Shown one piece after another: positions 1 through 12,920 of a DNA stretch of 64,000 bases. This stretch comes from Argopecten irradians (lineage: Eukaryota; Mollusca; Bivalvia; Pectinida; Pectinidae): positions 58,874,567 through 58,938,566 of the forward strand of contig NC_091135.1 in the NCBI RefSeq assembly GCF_041381155.1, given 5' to 3'. A model generated the notes under the pieces. It was given only the letters and a program-made list of their open reading frames with translations, ran no database searches and was not told the DNA's origin. Every line of letters begins with the position of its first letter. Position 1 is the stretch's first letter. The translations under genes and the position numbers were made by a program.

Positions 1-160
1 ATAAGATGGATGAAGCAGGATTAAAGAAATCTTTCCACTCTTTTTCTTTAAAAAAAATGACAGTTCATTTGAAGCTAGGGATAAGTAATTTTTTTAATTT
101 TATGTATGCACGACCACATATGAACAGCAAACTGAATTCTGTCCATCCCTCTCGTCTTAG

Positions 161-235
161 GGTTGGATACCTGATGGCTTTTGGAAAGAAGCTGACCAGA
201 TTGCTGCAGAAGGAAACTCCAAGTCGCCCTTGTAA
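161..235 (+). CDS. Possible 3'-terminal coding exon of an unrecognised gene
   Basis: A pyrimidine-rich stretch ending in TTAG at 160 is followed by a frame reading GWIPDGFWKEADQIAAEGN and then four more residues before TAA at 233-235. The acceptor is good and the composition is protein-like (two Trp, mixed charge), unlike the AT-rich surroundings. It could be the last exon of a + strand gene that begins left of the window. It could also be an alternative terminal exon inside the first RBM39 intron, because the RBM39 start exon was not found between here and 1300. I do not recognise the protein. Confidence 0.35.
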   Translation, partial: GWIPDGFWKEADQIAAEGNSKSPL

Positions 236-1299
236 TTAACAATACGAAGATCTTTGCCACATATTGCAAATTTATGTCCCAGATTTGTGTGAAATTGTTG
301 TGTATGAAGTTGTGTTCCTGATGTTTGTATTGATTGACTTGGATGGTTTTAAATTGACAATATTCATATTTAAATTTGTTCCCAGTTTAGTGAGAGAGAG
401 GAAAAAAACGATACTACAGTTTGTCTGAAAATTTCAACAGAAATTTTTAGAATTCAATTTTTTTTTTTAATACAAAGAGAAGATTGGCATCAATGACTCC
501 TTTAGTAAGTCAAATATTAGGTAGATGTATCCAATAGTTAATACAAACTCAAGAATACTGAATGTAGGAGAGTAGAGATGAAAGATTGTGAAGTTTTTGT
601 TTGGAATGGTTTTGATTTTAAAAGCGATAAATTGAGACAGTTGTAAACAGGATTTAGTTAAAATAGAAAATGGCAGAATTCCAAAACCATCTACAACTAT
701 AGTTTTGGATTAGGCAAACATTGTCACCAGATATGATTTACCGGGTAATAGGCAATCCTGTACTGAGTAACATAAGATCAGAGAAATCCACCAATAAACT
801 ATACTTTGCAACAAAAAAATTTTCCACAAAACAACACTTTTTGTAATATAAAATATAGATTTCAATTTAAAACAAAATATTCGATCTACCCCGGTAGGTA
901 GATGCATTTTTTTCTTTTTTAACATTAAACCCCTAGAAAATCACTGCACTTTTAATTTGAGAAACTGATTGTTGATTGTACTTGGATATTTCTTTGAAAA
1001 ATTCAATGCAGAGACTTCATATGAATGAATGAGAGATCTGAAATTTGGAATATTTGCGCTTTTTATTTTTCAGCTGCCATATCAACTAATGCTATATTAA
1101 TCAAGAAAGGTAAAATGTCTTGAGAACAGGTATACATGAAATATTTTGATTGTAAAAAGACATCACCAGACAAATCGTTCTGGATCTTTTAAAGGCTAAA
1201 CAACTAATGAGAGTATTTATTTTCTCTTTCTTTCCCAACTTTTAATTTCCATCTGCTGTCTGTGCCATTTCTGATTTGCTGTTTGTTTGGACATCCTAG
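236..1299. other. AT-rich non-coding stretch before the first visible RBM39 exon
   Basis: I see no coding exon here. I looked for the expected RBM39 start (an acidic MADD-type N-terminus) on the + strand and did not find it. If the exon at 161-235 ends another gene, this stretch would be its 3' UTR plus the RBM39 promoter; otherwise it is RBM39 intron. Confidence 0.4.
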
Positions 1300-4200
1300 G
1301 ATGATGGAAGAGGCGATGCTTCATCTGAGAGAGAGAAAAGGTAAGCACTTTTTAGTTTTCATATAAAAGTTATTTGCATTCTTGACCAAGCTTTTCCCTT
1401 CTTAATCCCTTTTGTAACTGAATCATAACTATCGTATATTTCCCAAAAGCCTTAAGCTTGCATTAAATTAACCAATAAATTTGAGAATATAGTTTTATAG
1501 TTTGAAACCCAAGTCCTTTATTTGGTTTTTAACCATTCCAACCAACAGCATTTATGCATTAGATTCACTGTAGTTTTTATTGCTATTGCAGGTAACATTC
1601 ATGGTACATTGTCAAGAATTAAACAGAAAAATCCAATGAGGGCCCTGAACCTTTTTATTTTTATTACAGGATCCCTTGACCTATATAATACATGATGGTC
1701 ATCATATGTTTCCTTGTGTGAATCAAGACTTGAGAAAATGTCCATTTAAGTTATAAAGGAACTTTATATACTTTATTCTGGTGTTTCCTTCAGATATAGG
1801 TACTGAAGAGAAGGGAACAGTAGAATTAAATAAAACCGCATAAACAGTATGCACTGACCTCTCCATAGAGAGGACAGCTTTAATGGGAACTGCATTTCCA
1901 TTCTTTCACAGGAGTAACACTTAAACAAGGGAATGTAGGAAAAGTTTATACCCTGGCAACAGAAGAAGCAAACCTCTTTTTCAACTATTGTATTCTAGGT
2001 TTACCCCTCTCGGGCGAGTGGAGAAGGAGTGGTTTCATTTCTTGTATTCCTAAATCAAACTTGTAAAGGAGTCTAATGTTTGATTCTGTCTGTATGTATT
2101 ACTAGGTGCTATCACTTTCGGTCCTCTGATAAAGGAGAGACAATGATCAGAACGTTTTCATGACATTAAAGCTTGCTGTAAGGCAATTCCAGGGATCAGG
2201 TACGTTGGATGAAGTGTTAGGGTCCAAAACAAATTACTACTCTTCATGGCTCTGTAAAGCTCTTCCCAGATCCAAGAGAACTTTGGACATGGTTGCAGCA
2301 TGTGTTGACAGATGATAGTTAAGTTGATAAACCAAGAAAGGTATTGAAGTGAAACCTAGACAAAGTATTTTGTTTCGTTCATTACTCCTTACAGCTCGCC
2401 CTAACACCAATGAAAAAAGGATAGAGTTGTCTAAATTTCAGGGTAAACACACAGGTATTCTCATAATCCATTATCAAAGTTTACATAGAAGTTACATATA
2501 AAAAAAAACCCATTTGAACAGTAAGTTAAATAATCTATTCTTACTGCTAAAAACTTAAATATTCCTAGTTGTGTAGTTAGTGTTTTCACGCAAGGAACAG
2601 TCTGAACTCCCACATCTCTAGTCCTATAGAGATCTTGCATTTGTTGCATTGTCGGAAGAAAATTTAGTTTTACAATCTTTTTTATGCATGCTCATAAAGG
2701 TAATAGAGTGCTATTTAATCAGTATACCCCATATATATTTTATATTATAATTTGTTTGTTTGTTTGTTTGTTTGTTTATTTCTTTGTGCTGTCGGATGTG
2801 GTTACCGGTAATGCATGATTAACAATTTTATTGTTCTATAACCTGAAAATTGATAAACGTTTTGTTTCAAACTTTCAGAAAACATAGAGATCGTAGCAGG
2901 GATAGAGACAGGGAAAAAAGGCATGGCCACCGTGACAAAGACAGGAAAGATCGAGATCGAGACAGAGACCGAGATAGAAAAGACAGGGATAGAAAGAGGT
3001 AATATTGCAAGACGTTAATTGTTTAACTGTATAATGCATTATACATAGTTATACATATATATATAATTAATGTGACAGCCTGACAGTTTTATTTATATAT
3101 GTTACATTGGTCTTTTTGTAGGAGCAGGAGTAGAGACCGTGAAAGAAAGGAACGCAAAAGGAGTAGGAGCAGAGATCGAGATAGGAGAAAGGAAAAGAGG
3201 CGAAGTCGCAGCCGAGAAAGGAAGAGGAAAAGCAGAAGTCCATCACCAATCCGGTTCCGTGACCGACGAGGGCGTAGTAACAGCAGAAGTCCTTACAGAT
3301 ACACAAGGTAATACAAACGTTTCATGTAGTGTCTACCAGATTCATATTAAATACCATTGGATATTTTAAAGTTTCATTTCAAAATCTACAGTGTTACTGC
3401 ATAATACAAGTGATATATGTAGAGAAATCTGTCTTACTTCAGAACTTTGTTTGTTGCGTACCTGTACAGTGTCATTAATATTTCATCTATTCTCATATAA
3501 GTGCAGATGAATTAATGTGATTTTATCATGCATTACAGGCAGCCAGGTCCAGAGCTTACCCCAGAGGAAAGAGATGCTAGAACAGTGTTCTGCATGCAAC
3601 TGTCAGCCAGAATTCGTCCAAGGGACCTTGAAGAATTCTTTTCTTCTGTTGGCAAGGTTAGATATTCTTATTCATACTGAATTGCAAGTTAAAACCATTT
3701 TAGTAAGGTGCCAGATTATTAGCTAACCTGTAAAGGTGAGCTTATGCAATACTGCGGCGTCTGCCGTCTGTCCATCAACAATCTACTTCCTTCTCCACAA
3801 CCGCTGGCAGGAATTTAACAAAATTTGACTGGTAGCATCCTTATGGGCTACTCACTAAAAATTGTACAATTGTTTGGGCTGACCCTTGAAAACTTGACCC
3901 AGAAACTTGGCATGTGATAGCACTCATAATGCAATGGTAACATCCTTCTTTGAATCTAAGCATTGACTAACGTACACTTATAGTCATATAATATTGATGG
4001 CACCATTTTATGGTTTGGATTCAAAATTAAACTAATGGTCTGGTCAGTTTAGCTATTTCTGATTGTAAGAGTTTTTGTGATAATTATTAAAAAAAATCCA
4101 GGTGAGCAATACAGGCCCTCTGGGCCTCTTGTTTAATAATAATAATAAGCCTTAAATTATAAATGTTTTCCTGTGTATAAACTTTATTTAAAGTAAATAA

Positions 4201-7200
4201 TGCAAAAATATTCATACAATCACGCTTCATATTTAACACTTAATATATTTAAATTATGTTATATACTTATGAAATTTTATGACGCTAAATCGTAATACTT
4301 GTCTGCTATCAGGTAATCAGACTTCATCAAAGGTATTATCTTTTATGAAATATTTGCCTTGTTATGGTTTCAGGTGCGAGATGTTCGTCTGATTATGGAT
4401 AATAAAACCAGGAGATCCAAAGGAATTTCTTATGTAGAGTTTCAGGATACAGAATCTGTGCCATTAGCCATTGGATTAACAAACCAAAAACTCTTAGGTG
4501 TGCCAATTATAGTTCAGCCCTCTCAAGCAGAGAAAAATAGACTTGCTAATGCTGCAAACATTCTACAGAAAGGCAACTCTGGTCCAATGAGATTATATGT
4601 GGGATCTTTACATTTCAACATAACAGAAGATATGTTACGGGGAATATTCGAACCGTTTGGTGCAGTAAGTATTTATGTCTTAGATACTAGTTGGAGAGAA
4701 AATCTTGTCATTGTCATTGTATTTAGGAAATTAGAAAGGAAGAAAAAATATTTTCAGCAATTTTAGTACCCTGATCAATTATAAACAGTAGCTATAGGAA
4801 TATATTTGCCTTGTCCTTAATGTTTTACACCTTTCAACATTTGATTTAAAAACTAAAGGTCATCTTAATTACAAATAGACATTGCTTAGCCTGCATTTCT
4901 CAAGATTTCATATAAGCATAGTTTTGAGACTGGGTATTACTTAGTATCTGTGTTGACACAAATTGATCTCCATGAGATATCTATACAGCTTTATTCCATA
5001 CTTAATTTCACTTTTCTTTTACAGATCGAAGATATAAAATTAATACGTGATCATGAAACATCAAGATCTCAGGGTTACGGATTCATCTCGGTAAGTATCT
5101 TTCTGAGGAATAGTGTCATTTAAATGAGCTATACATAATCAATCTTAAAGGTAGGTTTCGCCCAATGAAATATAAAGACTACGAAATTGAAATTTATCCT
5201 ATACATAGATATAATCTTCAGATCATTTTCAATGCATACAGCGAACGATATGGGTGGTCAGTTGCCTAGCTTGACCAGGAAAATACTCCTCTAAAAATAG
5301 AGCGAAGTCAAGCTTTACATAGAACATGACGTATTTTTTCCAAAACGAGGCCGCAGCAACAAACGGAAGCGTGCAACAAAATGTCAAATAGAAGTGACAG
5401 TCTTGCCACGGCATGTTTAGATAAAAAACAACAACAACAAATCGAAGTGCGAGGGACTGTTTATACATATCATATAATCTAAAACACTTCATGTTACTTA
5501 CATACGCTCGCTAACTTTGTACACCAAATATACATGTAGTTAGTCTGCGGTTGTTTGTGCGCTGGCATAACGTTATGTGTTGAAATTTAACTCACCACGT
5601 GCAATGCCGTTACACGAGTCCCAACAGATCCCGGCAAGTTCCGCTTGAGATGTGGCTTCTGATCTCTGAATTCAATTCCCTATAGATATCCTAGGGTGCT
5701 ACCGAATCCATTATAATTTCCTCCACTTTGTTGCCGATTCAGATATATTTTTTTTAATCTCACACACATTCGTTCAGCCATTTTGTTTACTTTTAGTGCG
5801 TGACAATGCGCATGCGCCAAACTTCGACAACACAATCCATCGCAGCTTCATTTGCATATTATTTTGTCTGACGGACACCGTAATAAATCAAGGATTTCCT
5901 TCAATTTTGGATTCAAGACACATTTGTTCAATCTCAAACACATAAAGAAATTAAATTGAGATATTTTAATATGTTTTTTCATCTTTTCTTCCGCTTATCA
6001 AATTTCACAAAAAAATATTTATTTGGTTTGGCGAAACCTACCTTTAAATATTCATTGAATAAAGATCATGTCAATATATTGAAATATCTATTTTGATTTA
6101 CAATAATGGTAGTTAGTGACTTAGGACCTGTGAATAAAAATGAATAAAGGTATTTGTTCTCTTTCACTTGTAAATTTGAATATATAGTTTTAAATTGATG
6201 TATTTAATATCTTTTCAGTTCAAAGATGCAGAAGACGCTAAGAAAGCATTAGAACAGTTGAATGGTTTCGAGCTTGCTGGCCGTCCAATGAAAGTTGGGC
6301 ATGTGACAGAACGAACAGGAGAGGCCCAGGGAGCTTCCATGTTAGATAGTGATGAGATGGACAGAGCTGGTATTGACTTGGGAGCAACAGGACGACTACA
6401 ACTGATGGCCAAGTTAGCAGAAGGTAGGTTAGGACAAGTAGGAGTACAAATGTAACTGATGTCAGTTTGTAAAGACACTTAAAATAACCCACTAGCTTCT
6501 TAGATCTACTAATTTTTGTGTTGTATTCATTCAAAGAAATCACTGTATTCCCTTCATATTTGAATTGAGAATTAATGAGAGTTTATTTGTTTTCAGGAAC
6601 CGGATTCCAAATTCCAGATTATGCTGCCAGTGCATTGAATGCTGGTAGTGGTACAGCCAATGCCTCTACGAGTGTGTCAACGGCTATGACAGCTGCTGCA
6701 GGCCAGCCTGCTCCACCCACTACAGCAGCCACCACGGTGTCCACCGCTCCACCTATAGCCACTCAATGCTTCATGTTGTCAAACATGTTCGATCCGAACT
6801 CGTAAGTTTTTTTTCAGCTTGATTTATACAATTATTCCTATTGAATGGGGATTATATTTAAAGGCACGTGCTTGTCAAAGAGCCACCACCATGCTCTCTA
6901 CATTGTCTAACTATTCAATCATTAGGGCAGGCTCTTCTGAATCATAAACTTAGTAACCGTTTGTATCTTCACCAGTTATAACTGTAATTATAATGTGACA
7001 TAAAGGTAAATATTTAGTGTAATCATGAGTATTTATAGCAGTTTATGATGAAAATCGATTACTTGGACCTCACTTTCCTAGAGAGATTTTTCCTGCATCA
7101 CAAGACTTAGGTATAACTTTGTCGTAGGCATCCGGGAAAAGGTTTCCATGTGATAACTAGGATTTATTTTTCTATTTCAACCAAATTTGGTCTATTGCTC

Positions 7201-9044
7201 TATATCAATGTAATCTCGAATGAGTTCGATAATGGTCAAAATCCGTCAATATATTTGCAAGAGTTATGGGACTTTAAATCGTCAAAACAGATAAATCTAT
7301 GGTTTCCTCGCGATAACTTTAGTATTTATTGTCCAATTTCAACCAAATTTGGTATATTATGTAAATATTGACTTTTTATAGGTTAATACGGGGAAATATC
7401 ACCTTTCAAAGGTGTAAAAATTCCTAGTATTAACTTACAGAAAGTCAGTCATTGTTTTGTTATATGAAATGATGCCTCTTTAAAAACCAAGTTTGAAGGA
7501 AATGTAATGACCATAATTTAAACAAATATTCAAGAAAATCTTAATCAATGTATCCTCAGGTATCCCAGGTACTTTTAGCACTTTGGATAGGCTTCTTCAC
7601 AGTATATGTAAAGACCTGTCCGAGCGGTCTAGAAAAATCAGAAAATGGCAAAACTCAGTCATATAACAATGCTTTATATTAATGAGATCTCTGTGTGGTG
7701 TTTGCAAGAGTTACGGGAATTAATAACATATTCTAATTTATAATATTAACAATATTTTCAACTATAAATAACTATTTTTTGTGATGCTGTGCAGGCGACA
7801 CTTCCACTTCCGTGGACTTTTTGTTCTTGGCTTTTGTTTTATATTTTGAATAATTGAAACAACTTCTATGGATATACCATTTCATGTTAACCTAAAACTT
7901 TGCATGCTCACTTGATATTGACAATGAATGCTTTTCCTCAACAGAGAATCAAGGTCAAACTGGGATCAAGAGATTCGTGATGATGTTATTGATGAGTGCA
8001 ACAAGCATGGAGGAGTCCTCCACATATTTGTTGACAAGGCTTCACCACAAGGAAACGTTTATGTCAAATGTCCAACAATTGCAGCAGCTGTAGCATCTGT
8101 TAATGCACTCCATGGTCGCTACTTTGGAGGTAAGCATTTACTTAAAATATATAAATATAACTTTGTATCTTTGAAAAGGAACAAAAAAGTCTTTAAATAC
8201 ATAAATTAATGGAACTTTGTATCCTTGAAAAAGGACAAAAAAAGTGTAAGGCCAAAAAAAATTAATTCTTAGTTTCTCAGGCCCCGCCGCATCGACATTT
8301 ACCCCCCGCACCAACTTTTTTATGCGCCATAACTTAAAAATGAAAATCGAGACCGCCGCATCGAACGCACCCCAAATTTCCATTCGAACTCGCCCGCAAT
8401 TTCCATTCGAAAACGCACCCGGAAATTGGCTCCAATTTTAGTATGCACCTTTCATTTCCGGTAAAAAATGGCTGCCGATGTCAGCATTTGCTCAAAACGG
8501 AATGTTTCCTCCCAGGATTATGTATTTTCAACTGGTTTTCTTTGGATATAGTGACGATTGAGATATTTAAAAGCTGTTCTTAAAGACTGAGTAAGAATTT
8601 ACATTTTCTACACGTGTTTTCATTGATTTTCATAAATATTCCCGCCGCCCGCACTGACTTTTTAAAAAAGTGGCCTGAGAAACTAACAATTAATTTTGTT
8701 TGGCCTAATATAAAATTGGCTAACAAGGTAACCTTATAACATTAATGCTCTGGTTATGAAGTGGAATTCTTACACTTTTGTTATGATTTTGAAATTAATC
8801 TAATGAAAATATATAATGAAAATATATTGAACGCATTATTGATGAAATCTAAATGTTATTGTGTTGATATTTTGCAGGAAAAATGATAACGGCAGCTTAT
8901 GTTCCCTTGCCTAACTACCACTCATTGTTCCCCGAAGCTACACGAGCTAACCAGCTATTGTTACCCTCATCACAAGCCCTACAGGCAGGATTTCCATCAG
9001 GAATGTTTCCAAACATGCCCACAACAGCTCCAGTGATGCGATGA
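1300..9044 (+). CDS. RBM39: RBM39 (CAPER-alpha), SR-like splicing factor, 5' exon missing
   Basis: Nuclear RNA-binding splicing factor and coactivator related to U2AF65. Ten coding exons join in one frame: 1300-1340, 2879-2998, 3122-3307, 3539-3656, 4374-4664, 5025-5090, 6219-6423, 6597-6801, 7945-8129 and 8878-9044, all with AG/GT borders. They give 527 residues plus TGA. In order: an Arg/Asp/Ser-rich RS region (exons 2-3); RRM1 starting after TPEERDARTVFCMQL; RRM2 with RLYVGSLHFNITEDMLRGIF and GYGFISFKDAEDAKKAL; the HVTERT linker; an Ala/Thr-rich spacer; and a C-terminal UHM with GNVYVKCPTIAAA and the R-Y-F form of the UHM ligand-binding motif (HGRYFGGK). The first exon opens in phase 0 at DDGRGDASSEREKR, and the ATG at 1301 is out of frame, so the true start lies upstream. 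Compared with human RBM39, a C-terminal extension follows QLLLPS. Identification is near certain. Confidence 0.96.
2751..2780. repeat. (TTTG)n microsatellite in an RBM39 intron
   Basis: About seven copies of TTTG read directly between the first two visible RBM39 exons. Confidence 0.9.
3734..4134. repeat. Dispersed repeat in an RBM39 intron
   Basis: A block of different composition runs from TAAAGGTGAGC to GGTGAGCAATACAGGCCC and GGGCCTCTTG. I recall these end motifs, and the inner GCGTCTGCCGTCTGTCC, as recurrent in mollusc genomes, but the class is unknown to me. No coding content or inverted termini are visible. Confidence 0.45.
5149..6043. mobile_element. Non-autonomous TTAA-flanked DNA transposon (piggyBac-type MITE)
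   Basis: The left end AGGTAGGTTTCGCC is matched by its exact reverse complement GGCGAAACCTACCT at the right end, about 895 bp apart. Both ends are flanked by TTAA (5145-5148 and 6044-6047), the target duplication typical of piggyBac-type elements. No transposase is readable inside. The element sits in the RBM39 intron between exons 5025-5090 and 6219-6423, clear of both splice sites. Superfamily assignment rests on TTAA and the TIRs only. Confidence 0.75.
7080..7760. repeat. Degenerate dispersed repeat in the large RBM39 intron
   Basis: Internally repetitive sequence. TTTCAACCAAATTTGGT occurs near 7176 and again near 7337, each after a GATAACT motif, and an ATGGGACTT-type segment is also present. 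This suggests an old repeat with internal direct repeats. No coding potential or clear ends are seen. Confidence 0.4.
8250..8705. mobile_element. Non-autonomous Harbinger-like MITE
   Basis: The two ends are inverted copies over about 35 bp. The left begins GGCCAAA and continues to TAGTTTCTCAGGCC near 8282; the right is its reverse complement from GGCCTGAGAAACTA near 8672 to TTTGGCC at 8705. TAA lies directly outside both ends (8247-8249 and 8706-8708), a 3-bp target duplication like that of PIF/Harbinger elements. The interior is GC-rich and non-coding. It lies in the last RBM39 intron. Confidence 0.72.
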
Positions 9045-10100
9045 GGGGATAGACTGCTCACATTTATTTTATCCATCTTCTACACAGATTTTAACATTTG
9101 ATCATAATCAGAAGACTTATGTTTCCTTGTCAAACATCCTCTATTTTCATGGTGATTTTGTTTTATATGTGATGTTGAAATGTGTCTTAAATTACAATAT
9201 CTAAATTTATTTATATGAAGCATCATGTATGCTCTTAATTTTTTTACATCATACATTGTATACAAAATATTTTGTTGTTCACATTTGTTTTAAACTTCCA
9301 AAATGCCTGTCATTAATTTCAGATGTATACTTTGAGTGACTTTTCAACAATAAGGATAGTTTGCATCAGCCTATAAAGCTTTTATTCCACCCAGAGAAGC
9401 GACTGTAATTCTTCATACAACACCCAAATTCTTATTTCTTTGAAATTCATGGTTCATGATTTTGGAAAATTAATTAGGACCCAGAGAAGCGACTGTAATT
9501 CTTCATACAACACCCAAATTCTTATTTCCTTGAAATTCATGGTTCATGATTTTGGAAAATTAATTAGTTGTATCTTATAAATTATAACTGTATGTAAAAG
9601 TAATCAGTTGCATCTTGAATTATTGACAAAAGGGGGTTAATGCAGACATTAGAGGTGGATTGTTCTGTTTTGTTCTAGCTTAAAATTATATCGCCTTAAT
9701 GGAGTCGTGTAATTTTAAAACAGAATTTTTATGTTTCTAGTGGTGTAAATAATCACGTAAATCCTTACATTGTTGTGTTTCTGCTTGATAGATTCATTTA
9801 CATTGTGTCCATGTACCAATTTATTTGGCATTGTTAATTTGATGTTTTTATGATATAGAAATTCAAAATGCCAATTCTAAATGCTGGGAAATGCTTCTTT
9901 GGCCATGTTTGGTTTTAAGATGTGTTCTTTAGTTTTCAACAGACAGAATATGTTATCACAGTGATATTTTGGGGGCTAATTGGTGTGTTTTCAGTAAATG
10001 GAGTATGTTGTAAAATGTATTGGGATCATCATATTGACATCTACTGTCCATCATGTTAGTTAATTATCATTTCATTAAATATCTGAAAGAAAATCAAATT
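9045..10100 (+). other. RBM39 3' UTR (probable)
   Basis: AT-rich sequence after the stop without open reading frames of note. An ATTAAA at 10074-10079, followed by a T-rich stretch, is a candidate poly(A) signal. The exact 3' end cannot be fixed from sequence alone. Confidence 0.45.
9390..9568. repeat. Tandem duplication, period 90 bp, in the RBM39 3' UTR
   Basis: The segment starting CCAGAGAAGCGACTGTAATT at 9391 recurs at 9481. The two copies run to TTGGAAAATTAATTAG and differ by about one base (TTTCTTTG against TTTCCTTG), so the duplication is recent. Confidence 0.95.
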
Positions 10101-12920
10101 TTATTTGTCTTTTTTCACATAGCTTAAAATAGTACTAAATTTGATAATCATATGGCGTTTGTAAATTATATGACACAAAATGACGTAGGAAGGCATTCCA
10201 ATCAGAAAAAAGCTGATTTTGAGAAAAACATCTGAACCATTGTACTTTGGAGCATAACATGCATAAACATACTGAAAACAATCTTCTTGCTATGCTCAGA
10301 TGCCATTAAGTTAGTATCGTTCCGATTAGTCAATTTAATCGATGTCGCCTCGTTTGCTATAGAAAACCGATCAGTGATTTCTGTAGTCGATTTCAAAATA
10401 ACAAAAATGAAAAAAATATGATGTACAGTTATAAGATCTAGTAATGCTTCGAGGCACATGCTTTCTAGTGTGCTGTAATAGTGTTTATCTGTAACATGAT
10501 GTAACACGGTTTCTGATTGGCTATTGGATATGTAGTTCCGGTGTCGCTGCAAGCGCTTCAGCTTCCAGTAGCACATAGATGATGAACAATTGCTAACATA
10601 GCGACATCGACAGAAAACAAAACAAACAAAGAACAAGAAAAGTATTGGATACAAAATGGCATAATAGAATACATGTAAACAGTAACGCACAATTATTTAA
10701 GGAAAGAAAAGCAAACAAGAAATATGATTTTTGTAACATGGAAGCCGACGGAATGCATGAAATATTCAATCATTAGTCGATGATTGATAGTTTTAAAGAA
10801 TGATGATCTATTGTGAATTTATGTAGTGATGCCCAACGCTACATTTTTGGAACCTGGTGGATTATTTTTCTTGGAACGTACATAATATTACTATTTTGTT
10901 AAAATTGACAAGCTACTGAATCGTCAGTAATACCTTAGGTTTTTAGCAATGCATACACTTTTTTTATCAACTTGGTTATGTTCAAATACACCACAGAAGT
11001 TACATATGTATAGGCATGCAAAATATCACTCGTTTAAGAATACCTTAACCAGATTTGTTCAAGACTGAAAACGAGATTTAATGACTTACTAAAATAAGGC
11101 TCGACTAAGCTTGATTGCATCTTTTGGCAGATTTTACGAATTACTTTGATCAGAATACCGTATTGTAAAGTTTCCGTGTGAATGTAGGGATTCTCCCTTT
11201 ATAATGTATAATCGATGGAGTGAATTTGTCAGCCGACGGTCATCCGTAACTTCTGCTTAGTAACTTATGTAAAGTCATACAATACAAAAGACACTAAACC
11301 ACATTGAAATGGCGCTATTTAATCCGCCAAATGGAGGCGTTTAATATGGCATGTTTTTCCAGGGGAAAATATTTGGAAGACCACTCTCTGTTCATGAATC
11401 TAGTTTTAATGGTTACAGTGGTGTTAAATAAGATGTTGTTTCACATCGGCGCGCAATGTTTTGACTTTGAAATGTGAATTAACCCATATAGTTCTCTGCA
11501 GTAGTGTAAAGGGTAACATTTATTTATCGAATTTGAAGGTTGACAGTCCTTTGTGTCAAAACTTTGAAAATTATTCGTTGTTGATATTCGAAAGCGGTCA
11601 AAGAACATACAGCACGTGTGCAGTCTCTTACCAAAGAACATTGGGAATGAGATGGTACTGCCACATAAACGTTAGACTGACGCTGAGATCATCAAAGAAG
11701 GTCCAATTTACAAGGTGATGCGGAAGGAAGCAATTTTTCTAACAAGATCGTCGAAATCATCTGGACAAATTCATTGAGAGCATCATTACTGAGTGTCTTT
11801 CCAGTATATGCCTCTATTGACTTGTTCTGAATAGATACAGGGTAATTTATGGTGTCTTTCAGTGGTTTATCCAAAAGGGGTTTAGGGCTTCATGGCAACC
11901 TCAACCCCTCAATCGGAGAATTGTATTAAAAAAACCAGGCTCAGTTGTTCAAAGCACGATAAGCTTAATTACATGATTAGTGAAATTACTACAAAACTTG
12001 TGGTTATATCTTCACTTAATAAGATTCTTATAAAGTTTTGTAAAATTCGTATTGCCAGAAATTATTTTATCTTTATTTGAAAATTGTTGAATAGTTATTA
12101 GCCTAATCACCTCTTGAATAACTGGGCCCAGGTATTTCACCGTTTATACTATATTTTGAAACTCATAAAACGAACCTGGATCTGCCATTGCCACCACCAG
12201 TACACATGCTGTAAAGAAAATGTGATGTGTCGTATCCCCGATTATGACCCTATCCAAAGAAGTACAATCGTGAGGTCCTGATTAGTATCCGTTCAAAAAG
12301 ACATTAAAAATTGAGTTTGATTTTAATAAACAAATAAACACCGAGTAGACAAAGGTATTGTTATTTATTGTTACAAACAAAATGTATGTATGTACATCAG
12401 CGGATTACTGTTTAATTACTTATAAACACTTGCATCAGAGACAATGCACTGACTCCCAGTAAAATCCAGTGTAGTTGGACAGATACTCTTAGACATAGAA
12501 AGTTAGGTCATTTCTTGTGTTTATTTCGATGTACCTGCCATCATCTGTTGAATTATAAAATGCAATTTCAGCAATAACAGTTCTACATTATCATTTGTAA
12601 ATTATTTTAAATGAATGACAAAGACAAATTTTTACGTGAAAAAGGTAGTTTCAAATACAAGTACTACAAAGACTTGTAAATGGTGATGTGCTGCCAAGGA
12701 CGAGGCATGGAAAATTGTGGTGTATATATATATACATATTTGATATTTTGAAAACGGAGAAGTTTCAGTTATAGCAGTGACAACGTAGTAACTTAGTGTA
12801 TTTACATTTAGTACATTAACAATGGTGACTATCAATGGTCTTTATTTAAGTACTTTGTCAGTTAGATACAGTACTTTTATATATCTATGTTTTCATTTGC
12901 TCGGGACCTCAGTACGAATT
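10101..12920. other. Intergenic region between RBM39 and the MARVEL-like gene
   Basis: No convincing gene. The longest frame is a 162-codon minus-strand one (10202-10690) with a hydrophobic start and no recognisable domain. The only structured item is the inverted-repeat element at 11938-12127. This is the shared 3' flank of two convergent genes. Confidence 0.5.
11938..12127. mobile_element. Short inverted-repeat element, copy 1
   Basis: The left end reads CAGTTGTTCAAAGCACGATA and the right end CTAATCACCTCTTGAATAAC, an imperfect inverted match of over 20 bp. The inner segment TGCCAGAAATTATTTTATCT recurs almost exactly in the copy at 30949-31175, so this is a small dispersed MITE-like family. 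No coding capacity. Confidence 0.65.

Noticed and set aside
1301-1303. ATG-ATG at 1301 as RBM39 start
   Set aside because: It is in a different frame from the RS region and RRM1; the correct frame opens in phase 0 at 1300 and needs an upstream exon.
10202-10690. 162-codon minus-strand frame with a hydrophobic start
   Set aside because: No recognisable domain, no splice context and AT-biased composition; kept only as the longest unexplained frame between RBM39 and the MARVEL-like gene.
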